From: Corynebacterium lactis RW2-5
GTDB lineage: Bacteria; Actinomycetota; Actinomycetes; Mycobacteriales; Mycobacteriaceae
Direction: 5' to 3'
DNA: 64,000 nt
NCBI RefSeq assembly: GCF_001274895.1
Contig: NZ_CP006841.1
Coordinates: 1,798,001-1,862,000, forward strand
Each line of letters opens with the position of its first letter. The first letter of the stretch is position 1. Below, piece after piece: positions 52,898 through 62,685 of this stretch. The position numbers and the translations under genes were made by a program. The notes beneath the pieces were generated by a model. That model did no database searches, had not been told where the DNA came from, and saw only the letters and a program-made list of their open reading frames with translations.

Positions 52898-54283
52898 ATG
52901 TCCAAGGCGAGTGGGGTGGAGTCCCCCAAGTCCTTTACCACCATCATTGTGGTAACTGCCCTAATGCTATTTTCGATGTTCTTCGGCGCGGGAAACTTGA
53001 TTTTCCCACCGAAGCTCGGCGTCGACTCGGGCACCAATTTTGGCCCATCTATTCTCGGCTTTTTGCTCACCGGTGTCGCTTTGCCGGTGCTGGCTATCGT
53101 CGCAATCGCAATTTCGGGTCGCAACATGCGTGACCTTGCTCTTCGCGGCGGCCGTTTCTTTTCCTGGGCTTTCCCAGTAATCGCTTACCTTTCCATCGGC
53201 GCTTTCTACGCGCTGCCGAGGACTGGTGCCGTCTCTTACGAAACCGGCGTTCAGCCCCTGTTTGGTTGGGGTTCGCTGCCTGCAGCAGCGGGCTTTTACT
53301 TCGTCTTCTTCGGCATCGCCCTGTTCCTGGCGTGGAATCCGAATGAGATTGTCTCGAAGCTGGGCAAGATTTTGACCCCGGCGCTGCTGATTCTTCTGGT
53401 CATCTTGGTCGGGTTCTCCTTCACCAAGTTCTCCCCCATCGACATGGCACCGATTGAGAAGTACTCGACGGCACCATTTGCCGCCGGTCTGGTCGAGGGC
53501 TACCTGACCATGGATTCCATCGCAGGTCTGGCGTTTGGCATCATCGTTATCTCCGCGCTGCGCTTCAACGGTGTCCCGGAGGGCAATAAGACCATTCGCG
53601 GCACCATCGTTGCTGGCAGCATCGCCGGCGTGCTGCTAGCGATTATCTACCTGGGCCTGGGCTACGTAGGCCAGGTTCTTCCCGGCGCGGACACCTTCGA
53701 AAACGGCTCCGGAATTCTCGCCGAGGTTTCGAAGCAGACCATGGGCCAGGTCGGCCAGATTGTCTTCGGCCTAATCGTTCTGCTCGCGTGCATGACCACT
53801 GCGGTCGGCCTGATTGCAGCGACCAGTGAGTTTTTCAATTTGCTCATCCCGGGCGTCAGCTACAAGACCTGGGCAGTTCTTTTCACCGTTATGTCCTTCG
53901 CCATGGCTACCCAGGGCCTGTCTCAGGTTCTCGCTATTGCAGCGCCCATCATTACGTTCATCTACCCGCCGGCAATCACGCTGATCTTCCTGACTCTGCT
54001 GGAGCCGGTTATCGCCCGCAACTTCAACCTGCACTGGACTTTCCGCCTAGGTATCTGGGTGGCTACCATCTGGTCCGCGGTCTCGGTTCTGTCCAGCCTC
54101 GGAGTAGGCGGCAGCACCGTGGAGAACGCCCTGAGCCTCGTCCCGGGCCACGCGGTCCAGTTTGGCTGGTTCCTGCCGACACTGATTGCTGTCGTCATCG
54201 GCTACATTGCCGACTTCGCCACCCGCAACTCCCGCGAGCCAGATCCGCTTCTCGACGAGCACAGCTCAGTGGCAGCAGCGTAA
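52898..54283 (+). CDS. brnQ: Branched-chain amino acid:cation symporter
   Basis: 461 residues with twelve predicted helices, LIVCS family. Typical N-terminus MLFSMFFGAGNLIFPPKLG, then the DLALRGGRFFSWAFP loop, ASLxF-type helix ends and a polar C-terminal tail. It imports Ile, Leu and Val with Na+ or H+. The ATG at 52898 is preceded by AGAAAGAAC. It shares direction with the downstream symporter and thrC (36-38 bp gaps), so the three may be one transcript. The 291-bp region before it shows no T-box or other riboswitch. Confidence 0.9.
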   Translation: MSKASGVESPKSFTTIIVVTALMLFSMFFGAGNLIFPPKLGVDSGTNFGPSILGFLLTGVALPVLAIVAIAISGRNMRDLALRGGRFFSWAFPVIAYLSIGAFYALPRTGAVSYETGVQPLFGWGSLPAAAGFYFVFFGIALFLAWNPNEIVSKLGKILTPALLILLVILVGFSFTKFSPIDMAPIEKYSTAPFAAGLVEGYLTMDSIAGLAFGIIVISALRFNGVPEGNKTIRGTIVAGSIAGVLLAIIYLGLGYVGQVLPGADTFENGSGILAEVSKQTMGQVGQIVFGLIVLLACMTTAVGLIAATSEFFNLLIPGVSYKTWAVLFTVMSFAMATQGLSQVLAIAAPIITFIYPPAITLIFLTLLEPVIARNFNLHWTFRLGIWVATIWSAVSVLSSLGVGGSTVENALSLVPGHAVQFGWFLPTLIAVVIGYIADFATRNSREPDPLLDEHSSVAAA

Positions 54284-54319
54284 AAAAGTTTGCCCCTGCT
54301 TAGATAAAAGGATTTTTCC

Positions 54320-55531
54320 ATGAGTTCCACTCCGCGATTTACGCAGTCGCTTCTCTTCCGCGTGATTGTCGCCATCATCCTCGGTGTCATCTGCAGCTTC
54401 TTCTTTCCAGAATGGCTGGCCAAGGTCTTCGTCACTTTTAATGGCCTGTTCGGTAACTTCCTGGGATTCTTCATCCCGGTCCTGATCTTCGCCCTGATTA
54501 CCCCGGCTATTGCGAGCCTCGGTAAGGGCGCCGGAAAATGGCTCGGAATCACCACCGGTATCGCCTACGGCTCGACCATTTTCTCCGGCCTACTCGCCTA
54601 CGGCGCTTCGCAGGCTTTGTACCCGTGGCTGCTGGGATCCGACCAGACCGCAAAGTCCGTCGATATTGAGAAGGGCGCCCTTGAGGGCTTCTTCTCGGTT
54701 GAGATGCCGCCGCCATTCGAGGTTATGACCGCCCTGCTGCTGGCCTTCTGCGTCGGCCTGGCCATGACCGCGGTCAAGTCCGATTCGCTCTACCGCGCCT
54801 CCGAGCAGCTCCGCGACGTGATTATGAAGGTCATCTCCTCTTTCATCATTCCGCTGCTGCCGATCTACATCTTCGGCATGTTCCTGGCCATGGGCATGAA
54901 CGGCAACCTGACTGCCACCCTGTCCATGTTCTTCAAGGTCCTGGTCCTGGCAATTATCGGCACCGTCGTGCTGCTGGCAATCCAGTTTGCCATCGCTGGC
55001 GCCGTCGCGGGCCGCAACCCGCTGACTTCCCTGAAGAACATGATGCCTGCATACGCGACCGCACTGGGTACTTCTTCCTCCGCCGCGACCATCCCGGTTA
55101 CCTACAAGTCCGCACTGCAAAACGGTGTCACTGAGAAGGTCGCCGGCTTCACCGTGCCGCTGTGCGCGACCATTCACCTGGCCGGCTCGATGATGAAGAT
55201 CTCGCTATTTGCGTTCGCCATCATGTACATGAGCTCTCAGCCGGTGTCCTTCGGCATGGCTGTCGGCTTCATCCTGATGCTGGGGGTAACCATGATTGCC
55301 GCCCCGGGCGTGCCGGGTGGCGCCATCATGGCCGCGGTTGGTCTGCTGTCTTCCATGCTCGGCTTCAACGAGGAGCAGGTCGCTCTGATGATTGCTGCCT
55401 ACATCGCCATCGATTCCTTCGGTACAGCCTGTAACGTTACGGGTGACGGTGCCATCGCTATGGTCGTCAACCGCTTCGCAAAGGGCGCCATCGTCGACCG
55501 CTCTGCCGAGCTCGAAGCAGAAGTTAACTAA
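54320..55531 (+). CDS. Dicarboxylate/amino acid:cation symporter (DAACS family)
   Basis: 403 residues. Eight or so helices plus re-entrant loops of the glutamate-transporter fold. TALGTSSSAATIPVTY is the first hairpin tip (serine-rich motif) and AIDSFGTACNVTGDGAIAMVV the substrate-binding helix 8 region (in part). The usual aspartate/arginine that decides between amino acid and dicarboxylate is not clear, so serine/threonine (SstT-like), glutamate or dicarboxylate uptake are all possible. It lies between brnQ and thrC. AAAAGGA precedes the ATG. Confidence 0.85.
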   Translation: MSSTPRFTQSLLFRVIVAIILGVICSFFFPEWLAKVFVTFNGLFGNFLGFFIPVLIFALITPAIASLGKGAGKWLGITTGIAYGSTIFSGLLAYGASQALYPWLLGSDQTAKSVDIEKGALEGFFSVEMPPPFEVMTALLLAFCVGLAMTAVKSDSLYRASEQLRDVIMKVISSFIIPLLPIYIFGMFLAMGMNGNLTATLSMFFKVLVLAIIGTVVLLAIQFAIAGAVAGRNPLTSLKNMMPAYATALGTSSSAATIPVTYKSALQNGVTEKVAGFTVPLCATIHLAGSMMKISLFAFAIMYMSSQPVSFGMAVGFILMLGVTMIAAPGVPGGAIMAAVGLLSSMLGFNEEQVALMIAAYIAIDSFGTACNVTGDGAIAMVVNRFAKGAIVDRSAELEAEVN

Positions 55532-55569
55532 CTCACCGATCCAACGACACGCAAAGTAAGGGGCCAGCT

Positions 55570-57018
55570 GTGGACTTTATTTCGACTCGCGACCCGGAGC
55601 GCACTCCCAGTAAGTTCTCGGACATCCTGCTCGGCGGGCTTGCAGACGACGGCGGTCTCTACCTTCCCATCGAGTACCCGCAGGTAGACGATGCCACTCT
55701 GACCCGCTGGCGCGCGGTGCTTGCCGACGAGGGCTACGCGGCCCTGGCTGCCGAGGTCATCGGCCTCTTCGTGGACGATATTCCTGCCAAGGATTTGCGG
55801 GCTATCTGCGATCGCGCGTACACCTACCCGAAGTTCTCCGACAAGGACATCGTGCCGGTAACGAAGCTGGAGGACGGCCTCTACATCGGACACCTGTCGA
55901 TGGGCCCCACCGCCGCGTTCAAAGACATGGCGATGCAGCTGCTCGGCGAGTTCTTTGAGTACGAGCTCGCCCGCCGCGGCGAAACTCTGAATATTCTGGG
56001 CGCCACCTCCGGCGACACTGGTTCCTCCGCGGAGTACGCCATGCGCGGTCGCGAGGGCATCAACGTGTTCATGCTGACCCCTGCGGGCCGCATGACTGCG
56101 TTCCAGCAGGCGCAGATGTTCGGTCTGCAGGACGCCAACATCCACAACGTCGCCCTCGACGGAGTCTTCGACGACTGCCAGGACATCGTCAAGGCGGTCT
56201 CCGGCGATCTCGAGTACAAGGCCTCCCGCCACATCGGTGCGGTCAACTCAATCAACTGGGCGCGCCTGATGGCTCAGGTTGTCTACTACGTCTCCTGCTG
56301 GATTCGTGTCACTGGCGGCAACGGGCCGAAGGCAAACAACGCAGAGAAGGTCAGCTTCAGCGTTCCGACGGGCAACTTCGGCGACATCTGCGCTGGCCAC
56401 ATTGCCCGCCAGATGGGCGTTCCGATCGACCGCCTTATCGTTGCGACGAACGAAAACGATGTTCTCGACGAGTTCTTCCGTACCGGCGGATACCGCGTCC
56501 GCTCCTCCGCGGAGACTCAGGCGACATCCTCGCCGTCGATGGACATCTCGCGTGCCTCGAACTTCGAGCGCTTCATCTTCGATCTGCTCGGCCGCGACGC
56601 GGAGCGTACCGCGCTGCTGTTCGGCAAGAAGGTCAAGGAGGGCGGATTCTCGCTGACCGGCGAGCGCATCTTCGCAGATGCTTCCGCAAAGTACGGATTC
56701 CTCTCCGGCCGCTCCACCCACGCCAACCGCATCGCGACGATTAAGGATTGCTGGGAGCGCCTCGGTGTGCTGGTCGACCCGCACACGGCCGATGGCATCC
56801 ACGTCGCCCGCGGCGTCCAGGAGCTGGTTGCCACCCCGATTGTCTGTCTTGAGACCGCCCTACCGGTGAAATTCTCTGAGACGATCATGGAGGCCACGGG
56901 CCGCGAGCCGGATTGCCCCGAGCGTTTCGAGGCCATCCTCGACGCTCCCCGCCGCGTTACGGACCTACCGAACGATGCGGACGTCGTCAAGCAGTTTATC
57001 GACGACAACCTGGCCTAA
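55570..57018 (+). CDS. thrC: Threonine synthase
   Basis: 482 residues from GTG 55570 (AAGGGG about 6 nt upstream). A PLP enzyme that converts O-phosphohomoserine to threonine. The family start is MDFISTRDPERTPSKFSDIL...GLADDGGLYLP, the PLP lysine is in GPTAAFKDMAMQLL, and the phosphate loop is GATSGDTGSSAEYA. Length matches the long fungal/corynebacterial class. A terminator follows after about 50 bp. Confidence 0.95.
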   Translation: MDFISTRDPERTPSKFSDILLGGLADDGGLYLPIEYPQVDDATLTRWRAVLADEGYAALAAEVIGLFVDDIPAKDLRAICDRAYTYPKFSDKDIVPVTKLEDGLYIGHLSMGPTAAFKDMAMQLLGEFFEYELARRGETLNILGATSGDTGSSAEYAMRGREGINVFMLTPAGRMTAFQQAQMFGLQDANIHNVALDGVFDDCQDIVKAVSGDLEYKASRHIGAVNSINWARLMAQVVYYVSCWIRVTGGNGPKANNAEKVSFSVPTGNFGDICAGHIARQMGVPIDRLIVATNENDVLDEFFRTGGYRVRSSAETQATSSPSMDISRASNFERFIFDLLGRDAERTALLFGKKVKEGGFSLTGERIFADASAKYGFLSGRSTHANRIATIKDCWERLGVLVDPHTADGIHVARGVQELVATPIVCLETALPVKFSETIMEATGREPDCPERFEAILDAPRRVTDLPNDADVVKQFIDDNLA

Positions 57019-57065
57019 AGCCAGCCTCAGCCGATAGGGATTCGACCGGGAGATCGAGTTTTTCG

Positions 57066-57100
57066 GGGGCGCTGCCATTTTCCACGGCGGCGCCCCTTTT
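57066..57100 (+). terminator. Terminator after thrC
   Basis: GGGGCG-C-TGCC pairs with GGCGG-CGCCCC around ATTTTCCAC, followed by TTTT. Confidence 0.88.
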
Positions 57101-57196
57101 CTGTGCGTTCATACTGCCCTTTTTTCTTGGGGCAATCACCCGTTTTTTCGCCATTCGACGCGCGGGACGCGGCGAAATCGCGCACAATGGCTCCCC

Positions 57197-59038
57197 ATGA
57201 GCACTTCACCGGCACGCGTCGACGCCTCCCTCACTTCCGTCCCCGCCCCTACCCCGGCCCCAAGGAACCCGGGGAAAGTGTCGGCTACGGTGTCGACTGC
57301 CATCGCCGAAGAGCTCCGCTCGTTCTGCCGCCACTGCTTCGGCCTGATTGGTAATGCGAACTCGCACTTCATCTCGGCGCTGACCGAGTCCGGGTTTGGG
57401 TACTCCTCGGTGCGCCACGAGTCGGCCGCGGTTGGAGCCGCGGACGCCTTCTACCGGGCGGGCGGGGGCATGGCCATCGCGACGACCACTTGCGGCGCCG
57501 GCTTCACCAACGCGCTGACCACACTCGCCGAGGCCAAGGCCGCGCGCATCCCGCTAATTTTTGTCACCGGCACACACCCGGCCACACCCCGCCCCTTCGA
57601 CCTGGACCAGTCGGCGCTCCTCGACGCGCTGGGGGTCTGCTACCTCACCGCCTCGCCTTCGTCCGCGCGTGCCGACGCGCGTATCGCCGCCGAACTCGCG
57701 GAGTTCCTGCGCGAACCGGTGGTGGTGCAGATTCCATTCGATGTCCAGGATGCGGTGCTAGTCGCCGGAGGTAATACGCCGAAGAATATTCATCTTTTGG
57801 AGACCGCCACCGGGGCCCACGGGGCATCCTCGGCGCAGCTGCAGCGCCCGCTCCGGACCAGCGACTCCGCGGCGTTGGACTCTCCCGGCGCAACGGTGGA
57901 GGATGTGGCCCGCCTGCTGCACTCCGCCCGCCGGCCACTGATTGTCTCCGGGCGCGGGGTGAGCATGTCCGGCACTGCGGGGCTCGTGCGCTCTATCGGT
58001 GACCGCGTCGGTGCGCTTTTTATGCACTCGGCGATGGCGAGGCACGTGGTGCCAGGGCCGTGGGAGCTCGGCACAGTGGGCGGTTTCGCGCACGGCTGGC
58101 AGGTGGACCTGGCTAGGCAGGCGGATGTGGTCGTCGTCCTAGGGGCAAGCCTCAACGCGTTTCAGTGTCGCGGCGGGAACATGTTCTCGCCGGAGGCGAC
58201 GGTCATCCATATTCTCGACGAGCCTCACCCGGCGTCCCAGGCCGCGGACATTCGACTCTTCTCGCAGCTCGAGGAAATCCTCCCGGTTTTGGACCGCATC
58301 CTCGGCGAGTCAATCGTCGAGGCCACCCCGGAGTCCAAGCCCCGCGGCGAAGGCTCTTGGCGCGAGCAGCTCGGCCGGCTTCCAGCGCCATCCGCCGAGG
58401 AGCTGGTCGGCGCGATCACCTGCGACGATGGCGCCCTGGATCCCCGGGCGTGCCTGCAACAGCTAGATCGCCTGCTGCCCGCCCGACGTGCCGTGTGCAC
58501 CGACGGAGGACACTTCTTGGGCTGGGTACCGAAATTCTTGGACGTTCCCTCGCCGGATAGCCAGGTGATTGTCGGCACGGCGATTCAATCCATCGGTATG
58601 GGGCTCGGTTCCCTGGTCGGGCTCGCAGCCGCCAAGCCCGAGGACTACTGCGTCCTGGTCGCCGGCGACGGCGGCGGGATGATGGGCCTGGCCGACCTCG
58701 GCTCGGCGATCGAGAGCTTAAACCGCGGCGCCATCGTTTTCATGAACGACGCAGCCTACGGCGCCGAGCTGCACCAGTACGCCAAGGCGGGCCTCGACAC
58801 CTCCTCGATGGTCATCGATGACTGTGACTTCGCAGCCCTCGGGAGGGCCTTCGGCGCGGAGGGTTTCACAGTCCGCACCGAGGCCGACCTCGAAGCTCTG
58901 CGCGACTACTACGCGGGGCTCGACGACCCCCACAGCGATTCAGCAGACGGTCACCGTCGTAAAGTCGCGGTTATCGATTTCAAGATCTCCCGTTCCGTGG
59001 TGGCTGACTTCGTCAAGGAGGTACTGGCGAAGAAGTAA
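57197..59038 (+). CDS. Thiamine-diphosphate-dependent enzyme, acetolactate-synthase-like
   Basis: 613 residues with the three-domain ThDP architecture. The N-terminal PYR domain has the cofactor-activating glutamate in SVRHESAAVGAADAFYRAGGG; a central domain follows (about 205-370). The C-terminal PP domain has the ThDP/Mg motif GDGGGMMGLADLGSAIESLNRGAIVFMND (GDG to N, shown in part). It belongs to the IlvB-like superfamily, but it is not the main acetohydroxyacid synthase and its substrate is unknown. An MFS gene starts 48 bp later, suggesting related functions. Confidence 0.82.
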   Translation: MSTSPARVDASLTSVPAPTPAPRNPGKVSATVSTAIAEELRSFCRHCFGLIGNANSHFISALTESGFGYSSVRHESAAVGAADAFYRAGGGMAIATTTCGAGFTNALTTLAEAKAARIPLIFVTGTHPATPRPFDLDQSALLDALGVCYLTASPSSARADARIAAELAEFLREPVVVQIPFDVQDAVLVAGGNTPKNIHLLETATGAHGASSAQLQRPLRTSDSAALDSPGATVEDVARLLHSARRPLIVSGRGVSMSGTAGLVRSIGDRVGALFMHSAMARHVVPGPWELGTVGGFAHGWQVDLARQADVVVVLGASLNAFQCRGGNMFSPEATVIHILDEPHPASQAADIRLFSQLEEILPVLDRILGESIVEATPESKPRGEGSWREQLGRLPAPSAEELVGAITCDDGALDPRACLQQLDRLLPARRAVCTDGGHFLGWVPKFLDVPSPDSQVIVGTAIQSIGMGLGSLVGLAAAKPEDYCVLVAGDGGGMMGLADLGSAIESLNRGAIVFMNDAAYGAELHQYAKAGLDTSSMVIDDCDFAALGRAFGAEGFTVRTEADLEALRDYYAGLDDPHSDSADGHRRKVAVIDFKISRSVVADFVKEVLAKK

Positions 59039-59063
59039 CAGCCCCGCTTCGCCCCACCCCCGG

Positions 59064-59077
59064 GTGTAGTACTACAC
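59064..59077. promoter_or_regulatory. 14-bp perfect palindrome overlapping the MFS -10, candidate operator
   Basis: GTGTAGTACTACAC is perfectly symmetrical and covers most of the TACACT -10 element at 59073-59078, which ends 7 bp before the GTG at 59086. A repressor bound here would block a leaderless transcript. The GTAGTAC core resembles GntR-type half-sites, but the regulator is unknown. Confidence 0.55.
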
Positions 59078-59085
59078 TGCAACGA

Positions 59086-60486
59086 GTGATTGCACAGCGC
59101 CCCGACGACAACTTTTCCGGCCAGACCACTACCAACGCTGTGACCTACCCGCCCGGGTACAAGGACCCCCGCGAGCATGTCACCGCACGCGCGGTTGGAA
59201 TCTGGCTGGTGGCGCTCATTACCTACATCGTCGCGATCACGGGCCGTACCTCCCTGGGCGTCGCAGGCGTCGAGGCCCTTGACCGCTTCCACATCAACGC
59301 CTCCCAACTGGCCGTCTTCACCGCCGTCCAGGTCGGCGTTTACGCCCTCGCACAGATTCCGACGGGAATCATCATCGACCGCGTCGGGGCGAAGAAGACC
59401 ATGGTCGCCGGCGCACTTATCATGGCGCTGGGCCAGGCAATCCTCGCACTGACGACCTCCTACCCGCTGGCCATTGCCGCGCGTGTACTGATCGGCGCCG
59501 GAGACGCCACCGCTTTCCTCGGCGCGATGCGCCTGCTGCCCGCCTGGTTCCCCCTCCGCGCGACCCCACTATTTACTCAGCTCACCGCCGGTGTGGGCCA
59601 GCTTGGCCAGTTCATCTCCGCCGTCCCCTTCCTCGCGATGCTCCACGCCGCCGGCTGGGTTCCCGCGTTCCTCTCGCTGACCACCGGCGGCGTCATCATC
59701 GCCCTGGTCGGCCTGATCGCGCTTAACGACGTGCCCGCCGTCCCCGGCGCGGACGGCGCCAGGCCCTCGCGGCGTGAACGTCGGCAGGCGAAAAAGAATG
59801 CACAGCCCGAAGCAAGGCTGGGCATCGGCGAGACGCTGCGCATCGTAACGACGCATCCGGTGTGCTGGCAGGGCTTCTTCACGCACTGGACAGGTCTGAT
59901 GCACCAGTGCATCTTCACGCTTCTATGGGGCATGCCACTGATGACCCTGGGGCTTGGTCTGGAGCCCGCCCAGGCCAGTGTCGTGCTGATTATCAATACT
60001 CTCGCCGTAATTGTCGCGGGCCCGGTTATGGGCGTGCTCTCGGCGAGGGCCGGCCGCTCGCGTTTCGTCCTCATTGCGGTTATCGCCGCCGCCGACATGG
60101 CAATCTGGGCGGTGTTGCTGGCATCGGAAACCGCGCCGCCATACTGGGCAATCATCCTGCTCAACGTGGGTATGGGCATACTGGCACCGATGTCCAACCT
60201 GGGCTTCGACTCCGTGCGAGAACACGTCGACCGCAAGGTCCTGGCCACTGGCACGGGCCTGGCCAACATGGGCGGATTCATCGCGACGATGATCGCTTCC
60301 CAGGGTATTGGCCTGCTGCTGGACTACTCCGCGCACGGCACTTCCTACCAGTGGGCGGACTTTCGCCTAGCATGGTGGGCCGTCATCGGAATCTGGGCGT
60401 TCGGATTCGCTGGCCTGATTGTCTCGCAGCTGGTCCTGCGCCGCCACGGCCGTGCCGCCGACCGCGAAAAGATCACGCTGGACTAG
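59086..60486 (+). CDS. Major facilitator superfamily transporter
   Basis: 466 residues from GTG 59086, preceded by a -10 rather than a ribosome-binding site (probably leaderless). After a 38-residue polar N-terminus there are twelve helices. GRTSLGVAGVEAL, the motif-A-like DRVGAKKTMVAGALIMALG and RVLIGAGDATAFLGAMRLLP indicate the ACS/NNP-like uptake branches rather than drug exporters. A basic cytoplasmic loop (PSRRERRQAKKN) separates the halves. The substrate may relate to the ThDP enzyme upstream (inference). It converges with the next gene. Confidence 0.85.
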   Translation: MIAQRPDDNFSGQTTTNAVTYPPGYKDPREHVTARAVGIWLVALITYIVAITGRTSLGVAGVEALDRFHINASQLAVFTAVQVGVYALAQIPTGIIIDRVGAKKTMVAGALIMALGQAILALTTSYPLAIAARVLIGAGDATAFLGAMRLLPAWFPLRATPLFTQLTAGVGQLGQFISAVPFLAMLHAAGWVPAFLSLTTGGVIIALVGLIALNDVPAVPGADGARPSRRERRQAKKNAQPEARLGIGETLRIVTTHPVCWQGFFTHWTGLMHQCIFTLLWGMPLMTLGLGLEPAQASVVLIINTLAVIVAGPVMGVLSARAGRSRFVLIAVIAAADMAIWAVLLASETAPPYWAIILLNVGMGILAPMSNLGFDSVREHVDRKVLATGTGLANMGGFIATMIASQGIGLLLDYSAHGTSYQWADFRLAWWAVIGIWAFGFAGLIVSQLVLRRHGRAADREKITLD

Positions 60487-60524
60487 GCCACGATTGCCGA
60501 GACTTTAAGAGCGTTGCAAGGTCC

Positions 60525-62621
60525 CTAGAACAGCGAGAGCTGCTCCGGTTCATCCGGGTCGTCCGGCCCTTCCCCGGGGTTGTCCGGAGAGGCGGGGGCG
60601 TTCGGGGCGTCGGCAAGCGGAGAATCAGCGGTCGGCTGGGCGGGCTCGCGCTCGAAGATCTCGTTTAGCTTCTCCGTCTTGGTGATGCGCACCAGCTCAG
60701 CGTAGATGACCAGCTTCATCGAGCTGTTGAGCAGCGGCCCCAGCTGCGAAAACAGCGCGTCGACATCGCCGTCGACGGCAAGGCAGGCCCAACGCAGGCT
60801 CTCCTCGGAGATAATCCACCTCGAGGAGGCGCCGCACTTCTCGCGGGCGCCGATGAAGTCCAGAGCCATCGCCACGGCGTTGCTGGCCACGCCCTCCAAA
60901 GAAGCGGTGAGGCGCTCGTTGGGGACGGAATCCTCCACCAGGCGCGAAATCTGGACGGCCTCGGCCGTGGGCACCTGCCCCGCGGCGAACTCCGCAATCA
61001 GCTCCGCCATACGCTGCGTGCCGACATATTGATCAGACAGCCACAGATCGTGCAGGGCGTACATAATCGCCATCGCCTGCCAGGACGAGTGCCCCTGGAA
61101 CAGGATTCCGAGAATGCCCGCCTGCTCCAGCAGCCAGGAGACCATGCTGTCGGCGTCGGCGCCGTTTCGCAGGCACAGGTTCTCAGTGTGCCAGGCAAGC
61201 GTGTTGTCCACGCAGCAGCCGTAGAACTTCTGGTCTTCCTCCAGCTGCGCGGCCAACGAAACGACCTCTCGGGCGGCCATCGGATAGCCGTAGGCCACGG
61301 TGGCGTGCGCGAACTCGTCCGCATCCGGACTCACCCACGGGAACTCCCCGCGCCAGGGGCCACGGCCCGCGAGGAAGCCCGCCGCGAGATACGCCCAACG
61401 CGTCGACGCGTCCGCGTTGTACCAGTGCTCCAGTGCGCGCGACGTCGGCTGCCCGCTCCGCGGCTCCACAAGCCCCGCGTTGACCAGCATCTCCACAATC
61501 CACGGCGCCGCAAACGCGTCCGCGCCAATCGACGCCGCGAAGTCCTGAATCCAAAAAAGACTAACCTGGTCGTAGAGATCCAGCGGGTCTTTCAACCGGC
61601 CATCGTCGCTACCTGCGGCATCCATAAACGCCGACGCGAACGCCACCGCGGCCGCCGAAGCCTCCGTCAATTCCTTGTGATCGAGGGTGCTCGGGTACGG
61701 CTCGGTCCGATGCTGGCGGCGGATAAACCACGCTGACTTCTTCAGCGCCAGTGCGGCCGGCGCGACGAAGCGCAGGAAATGCCCCGGCAAGCTGTCCGCG
61801 ATTTCCTCCGGCAGTGACACCGCCAGCTCGTTGGGAACCAGCGCAACCAACAGCCGCTCCTCCGCCCATCGAATCGCGTCATCGCGGAGGCTCGACCACT
61901 CGTTTTCCGCAATCTGCTTCTCATCCGACGCAAGCCAACGCAGCTGATTGCGGATATCCACCGGAGCCGTAGCCACCACCGCGCGCACCTTGACGGGGTC
62001 GCAGAGGTAGTCCCGCAGAGCCTTCAGCGTCACCTCCTGCCGCTCCGCATCGGTAAGATCCGAGGACTCATCGGCGTCGGTAAGCCCCAGCCTTTCCATC
62101 CGCCGCTTCAACAACCCCGGGTCGAGGGCTCGGGCGAAATCCCTCACATAAAAGTCGAGAGTTGGCTCCGCCGGAAAAATCGCCGAAATATGCGCGGGCA
62201 CGTTCCATACGCCCTCCGGCTGCTCCCACACAACTCCCTGGCGCTGCCCGCGCCTCAGCAGGGACTCCAGCTCCCGCTTGCCGACGGCCCGACGCTTCCG
62301 ATCCACGCCCTCCGGAGTGTCGTGCGCCGCGGTGTCCATATCGGAAGCCCAATAGGCGACCTCGGCGAGGACATCGACCGTCGTAGAGTCCTCGAAAACA
62401 TGGACCAGCTGGGCCACGTCGAGCACGTCCGGGTCCGCGAACGACAGGGCCATCCGCGCTGATTCTTCCGAGGTCAGCAGCGCTACGGCCTCTTGCCCCG
62501 CCGCGGTGCTATCCGCCGCCGGACAGGTACGACTGAGAAGAAAACGCAGGTCAACACCGTCGAGCCCGAGGATGTAGTCCTCGTAGCTCGGGCGAGCGGA
62601 GTAATCGACGTTGCGGTTCAT
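60525..62621 (-). CDS. Conserved protein of unknown function, 698 residues
   Basis: I do not recognise a catalytic domain. The product is soluble, acidic and Leu/Ala-rich, with predicted helical repeats through most of its length. There is a possible winged-helix-like segment near residues 95-125 (DRKRRAVGKRELESLLRRGQ), a long alpha-helical middle, and a Pro/Asp/Glu-rich C-terminal tail (about 660-698) ending EQLSLF. It lies 64 bp downstream of glnE on the same strand and is probably co-transcribed. The length and helix-rich layout could fit a scaffold or a helicase-like regulatory domain, but no motif supports either. Confidence 0.8.
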   Translation of the reverse strand: MNRNVDYSARPSYEDYILGLDGVDLRFLLSRTCPAADSTAAGQEAVALLTSEESARMALSFADPDVLDVAQLVHVFEDSTTVDVLAEVAYWASDMDTAAHDTPEGVDRKRRAVGKRELESLLRRGQRQGVVWEQPEGVWNVPAHISAIFPAEPTLDFYVRDFARALDPGLLKRRMERLGLTDADESSDLTDAERQEVTLKALRDYLCDPVKVRAVVATAPVDIRNQLRWLASDEKQIAENEWSSLRDDAIRWAEERLLVALVPNELAVSLPEEIADSLPGHFLRFVAPAALALKKSAWFIRRQHRTEPYPSTLDHKELTEASAAAVAFASAFMDAAGSDDGRLKDPLDLYDQVSLFWIQDFAASIGADAFAAPWIVEMLVNAGLVEPRSGQPTSRALEHWYNADASTRWAYLAAGFLAGRGPWRGEFPWVSPDADEFAHATVAYGYPMAAREVVSLAAQLEEDQKFYGCCVDNTLAWHTENLCLRNGADADSMVSWLLEQAGILGILFQGHSSWQAMAIMYALHDLWLSDQYVGTQRMAELIAEFAAGQVPTAEAVQISRLVEDSVPNERLTASLEGVASNAVAMALDFIGAREKCGASSRWIISEESLRWACLAVDGDVDALFSQLGPLLNSSMKLVIYAELVRITKTEKLNEIFEREPAQPTADSPLADAPNAPASPDNPGEGPDDPDEPEQLSLF

Positions 62622-62685
62622 AGCCCACCATTATGCCTCATGCCCCGGATTCGACGGTGACCCGGGGCACGGGGAACCTGCGGGC

